Assembly (NCBI GenBank): GCA_012064385.1
Contig: QRDG01001342.1
Location: forward strand, 1 to 64,000
From: Puccinellia tenuiflora
Lineage: Eukaryota; Streptophyta; Magnoliopsida; Poales; Poaceae
Reading direction: 5' to 3'
Length of the DNA: 64,000 nucleotides
Numbering within the stretch: the first letter of the stretch is position 1; each line of letters starts with the position of its first letter. Below are positions 62,671-64,000 of this stretch, one piece after another. Both the position numbers and the translations under genes were made by a program. The notes under the pieces were generated by a model. That model saw nothing but the letters and a program-made list of their open reading frames with translations. It made no database searches and was not told where the DNA came from.

Positions 62671-64000
62671 GCCGGGGAGAGCTCGGGCAGTGGGGGGGGC
62701 ACGGGGTGGCGCGGCATGGACGCGGGCGACACGGTGGCGTGCTTGTGGTGCCTGTCCGGGGCGAGGGAGGGCAAGGGCGAGGGTGCAGCAGGTCGGCGGC
62801 GTTGTGGCGTGTCCGGGGGTGGTCGGCTCCGTCTCGGGCGCACGCTGGTCGGGCGGTGGTGGTCGCGGTAAGATGCGCACGCAGGGTGTTCGACACGGTG
62901 TCGGCCGGCAGTGCAACGGCAAATGCGGCCAGGAGGAGGGGCCTGGAGCAAGGAGCTCGTGTTGGGGAGCATCTAGGGAGCAAGGGGCAGCTCCAGGACA
63001 AGGTGGTTGCTGGGTTTGGTGCCGGTTTGGAACAAGTGGGCATGGGGGTGGCCATCTCCATGCCATAGGTGTTCTAGGGTTAGGTTTAGGTCATGGGGAT
63101 GCTTGGGCTTGTCCAGAAGGTGCAGGGGAGTGCTGGGTGTGTGCTGGACATGAGGGAGACAAGGTTAGGGCTGGTTTGGGGCTACCATTGAATATAGGGT
63201 ATAGGGCACCATTTTTGCACTATGTGCCACAACTTGTATTTTAATGCTAATGAAAAAGGTGAGGTGCAAGTGTGCAATTGCTGTGGAAAATAAGAATAAG
63301 TGTTTGGGATTTTTGGGGCTATGATGGAATTTATTCGACAAGTGCATCATAGCACATTTTGCGATTTGATAAAATTAAAGAAAGTAGTAGAAATGTAATT
63401 TTTAAATTTTGAATCTATAATTTGAAGAGGGAAGAAATATTAGAGCAAAGTGGGAGTGAGCACTATGTCACCCCACTGATTTTCGATTTTAAAAGAAAAT
63501 ATTAATTTCTCACTTTAGAGAAATTTGGGGTGGCACTTGTCCCATCATTTTATGTGTTGATGCTTTGCTTTTGTTTCCTTTCTTCTCCTCATAATTTTAT
63601 TTAGCAAACACACACATCAAGCAACAAAACACAACAATATTCACATCACACCCATGACCACACAATTCAAACAACATGAATTAATATCACCATCAATTCC
63701 ATAATTCACAATACTATATTATAAAAATGATCACACTCAATTATGACAAGATGTTGTTTTAAAGAAATGTCTCAACTCAAAACTTAATTGTTTTCGAAAA
63801 GGTTTGAGAAAGGAAATAGGTGGGGTAATATATTTCCCACTAGAGTTGTTTTCAATTGGAGTGGAAAATAGAGTTTATAAAATAGGAGTTGCATTCATAT
63901 GCAAAATATCAAGGTTGATAATTAGATAGGAGATAACATATAGATTCCCATATTTTTGGGAACACATAATTTTGGAATTACTTTTACTTTCTCAACTGAA

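Larger units (their letters stand above)
58725..64000 (-). repeat. Very long LTR (minus-oriented retrotransposon), continues beyond window
   Basis: It begins TGTGGGGACCCCGG directly at the broken CACTA element. It has long AT-rich stretches and a GC-rich promoter-like block (62290-63080) with a minus-strand TATA box. The CTGCAG-centred block at 59667-59726 is shared with the other long LTRs. No protein domain was found in 5.3 kb, which fits an LTR, though the second boundary and partner LTR are not visible. Open frames up to 248 codons in the GC-rich block are antisense to the TATA box and unrecognised. Confidence 0.6.

Noticed and set aside
62498..63244. 248-codon frame in GC-rich DNA
   Set aside because: Gly/Arg-rich with frames open on both strands, antisense to the LTR TATA box. 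It is typical of high-GC chance frames.

Overview
The window looks like intergenic, transposon-dominated DNA from a large grass genome. Pooideae, probably Triticeae, is most likely. The evidence is nested Ty3/gypsy and Ty1/copia retrotransposons with multi-kilobase LTRs, CACTA elements with TTTGCCGTG subterminal arrays, Tourist- and Stowaway-type MITEs, an L1-type LINE remnant, and MATH-BTB genes of the grass-expanded type. No bacterial, organellar, tRNA or rRNA gene was recognised. All family assignments come from reading translated motifs by eye; no search was run.

Layout from left to right. (1) 1-1006: low-complexity DNA. (2) 1007-3396: a complete-ended hAT transposon with an 8-bp target duplication and a broken BED/DUF659 transposase gene, inserted in a small GTAAACTC minisatellite. 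(3) About 3739-10753: a decayed, plus-strand Tat-lineage gypsy element that carries a second RNase H domain. (4) 10754-22881: a young, nearly intact minus-strand gypsy element with a chromodomain (Tekay-like). It has 3.2-kb LTRs and an extra coiled-coil ORF in front of gag. (5) 22882 to about 27785: a minus-strand copia element of Sirevirus/Maximus type, cut off inside integrase. (6) 28341-33867 and 48271-53813: a 5.5-kb segmental duplication about 19.95 kb apart. Each copy holds an LTR-like sequence, an AT-rich tract peppered with GGAACAAA, a tiny Stowaway-like MITE and an intact 358-codon MATH-BTB gene. (7) Between the copies: a gypsy LTR fragment with a Tourist MITE, a second Tat element with an intact gag, a copia LTR end, a third LTR-A copy, a LINE remnant, a deleted second chromodomain-type gypsy element, and a CACTA terminus. 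(8) 53814-58724: the end of a large CACTA element with subterminal repeats and broken ORF2 and TNP2 genes. (9) 58725-64000: a very long LTR running off the window.

The only apparently functional host genes are the two MATH-BTB paralogues, predicted substrate adaptors of CUL3 ubiquitin ligases. Their coding sequences are identical for the first 548 nt, differ at 19 positions within about 425 nt of the BTB/C-terminal part, and are identical again afterwards. That mosaic suggests gene conversion. Everything else is mobile DNA, and the order of interruptions gives a relative insertion history. The most unusual non-genic signal is a 55-60 bp block centred on a CTGCAG palindrome, shared by three otherwise dissimilar long LTRs.
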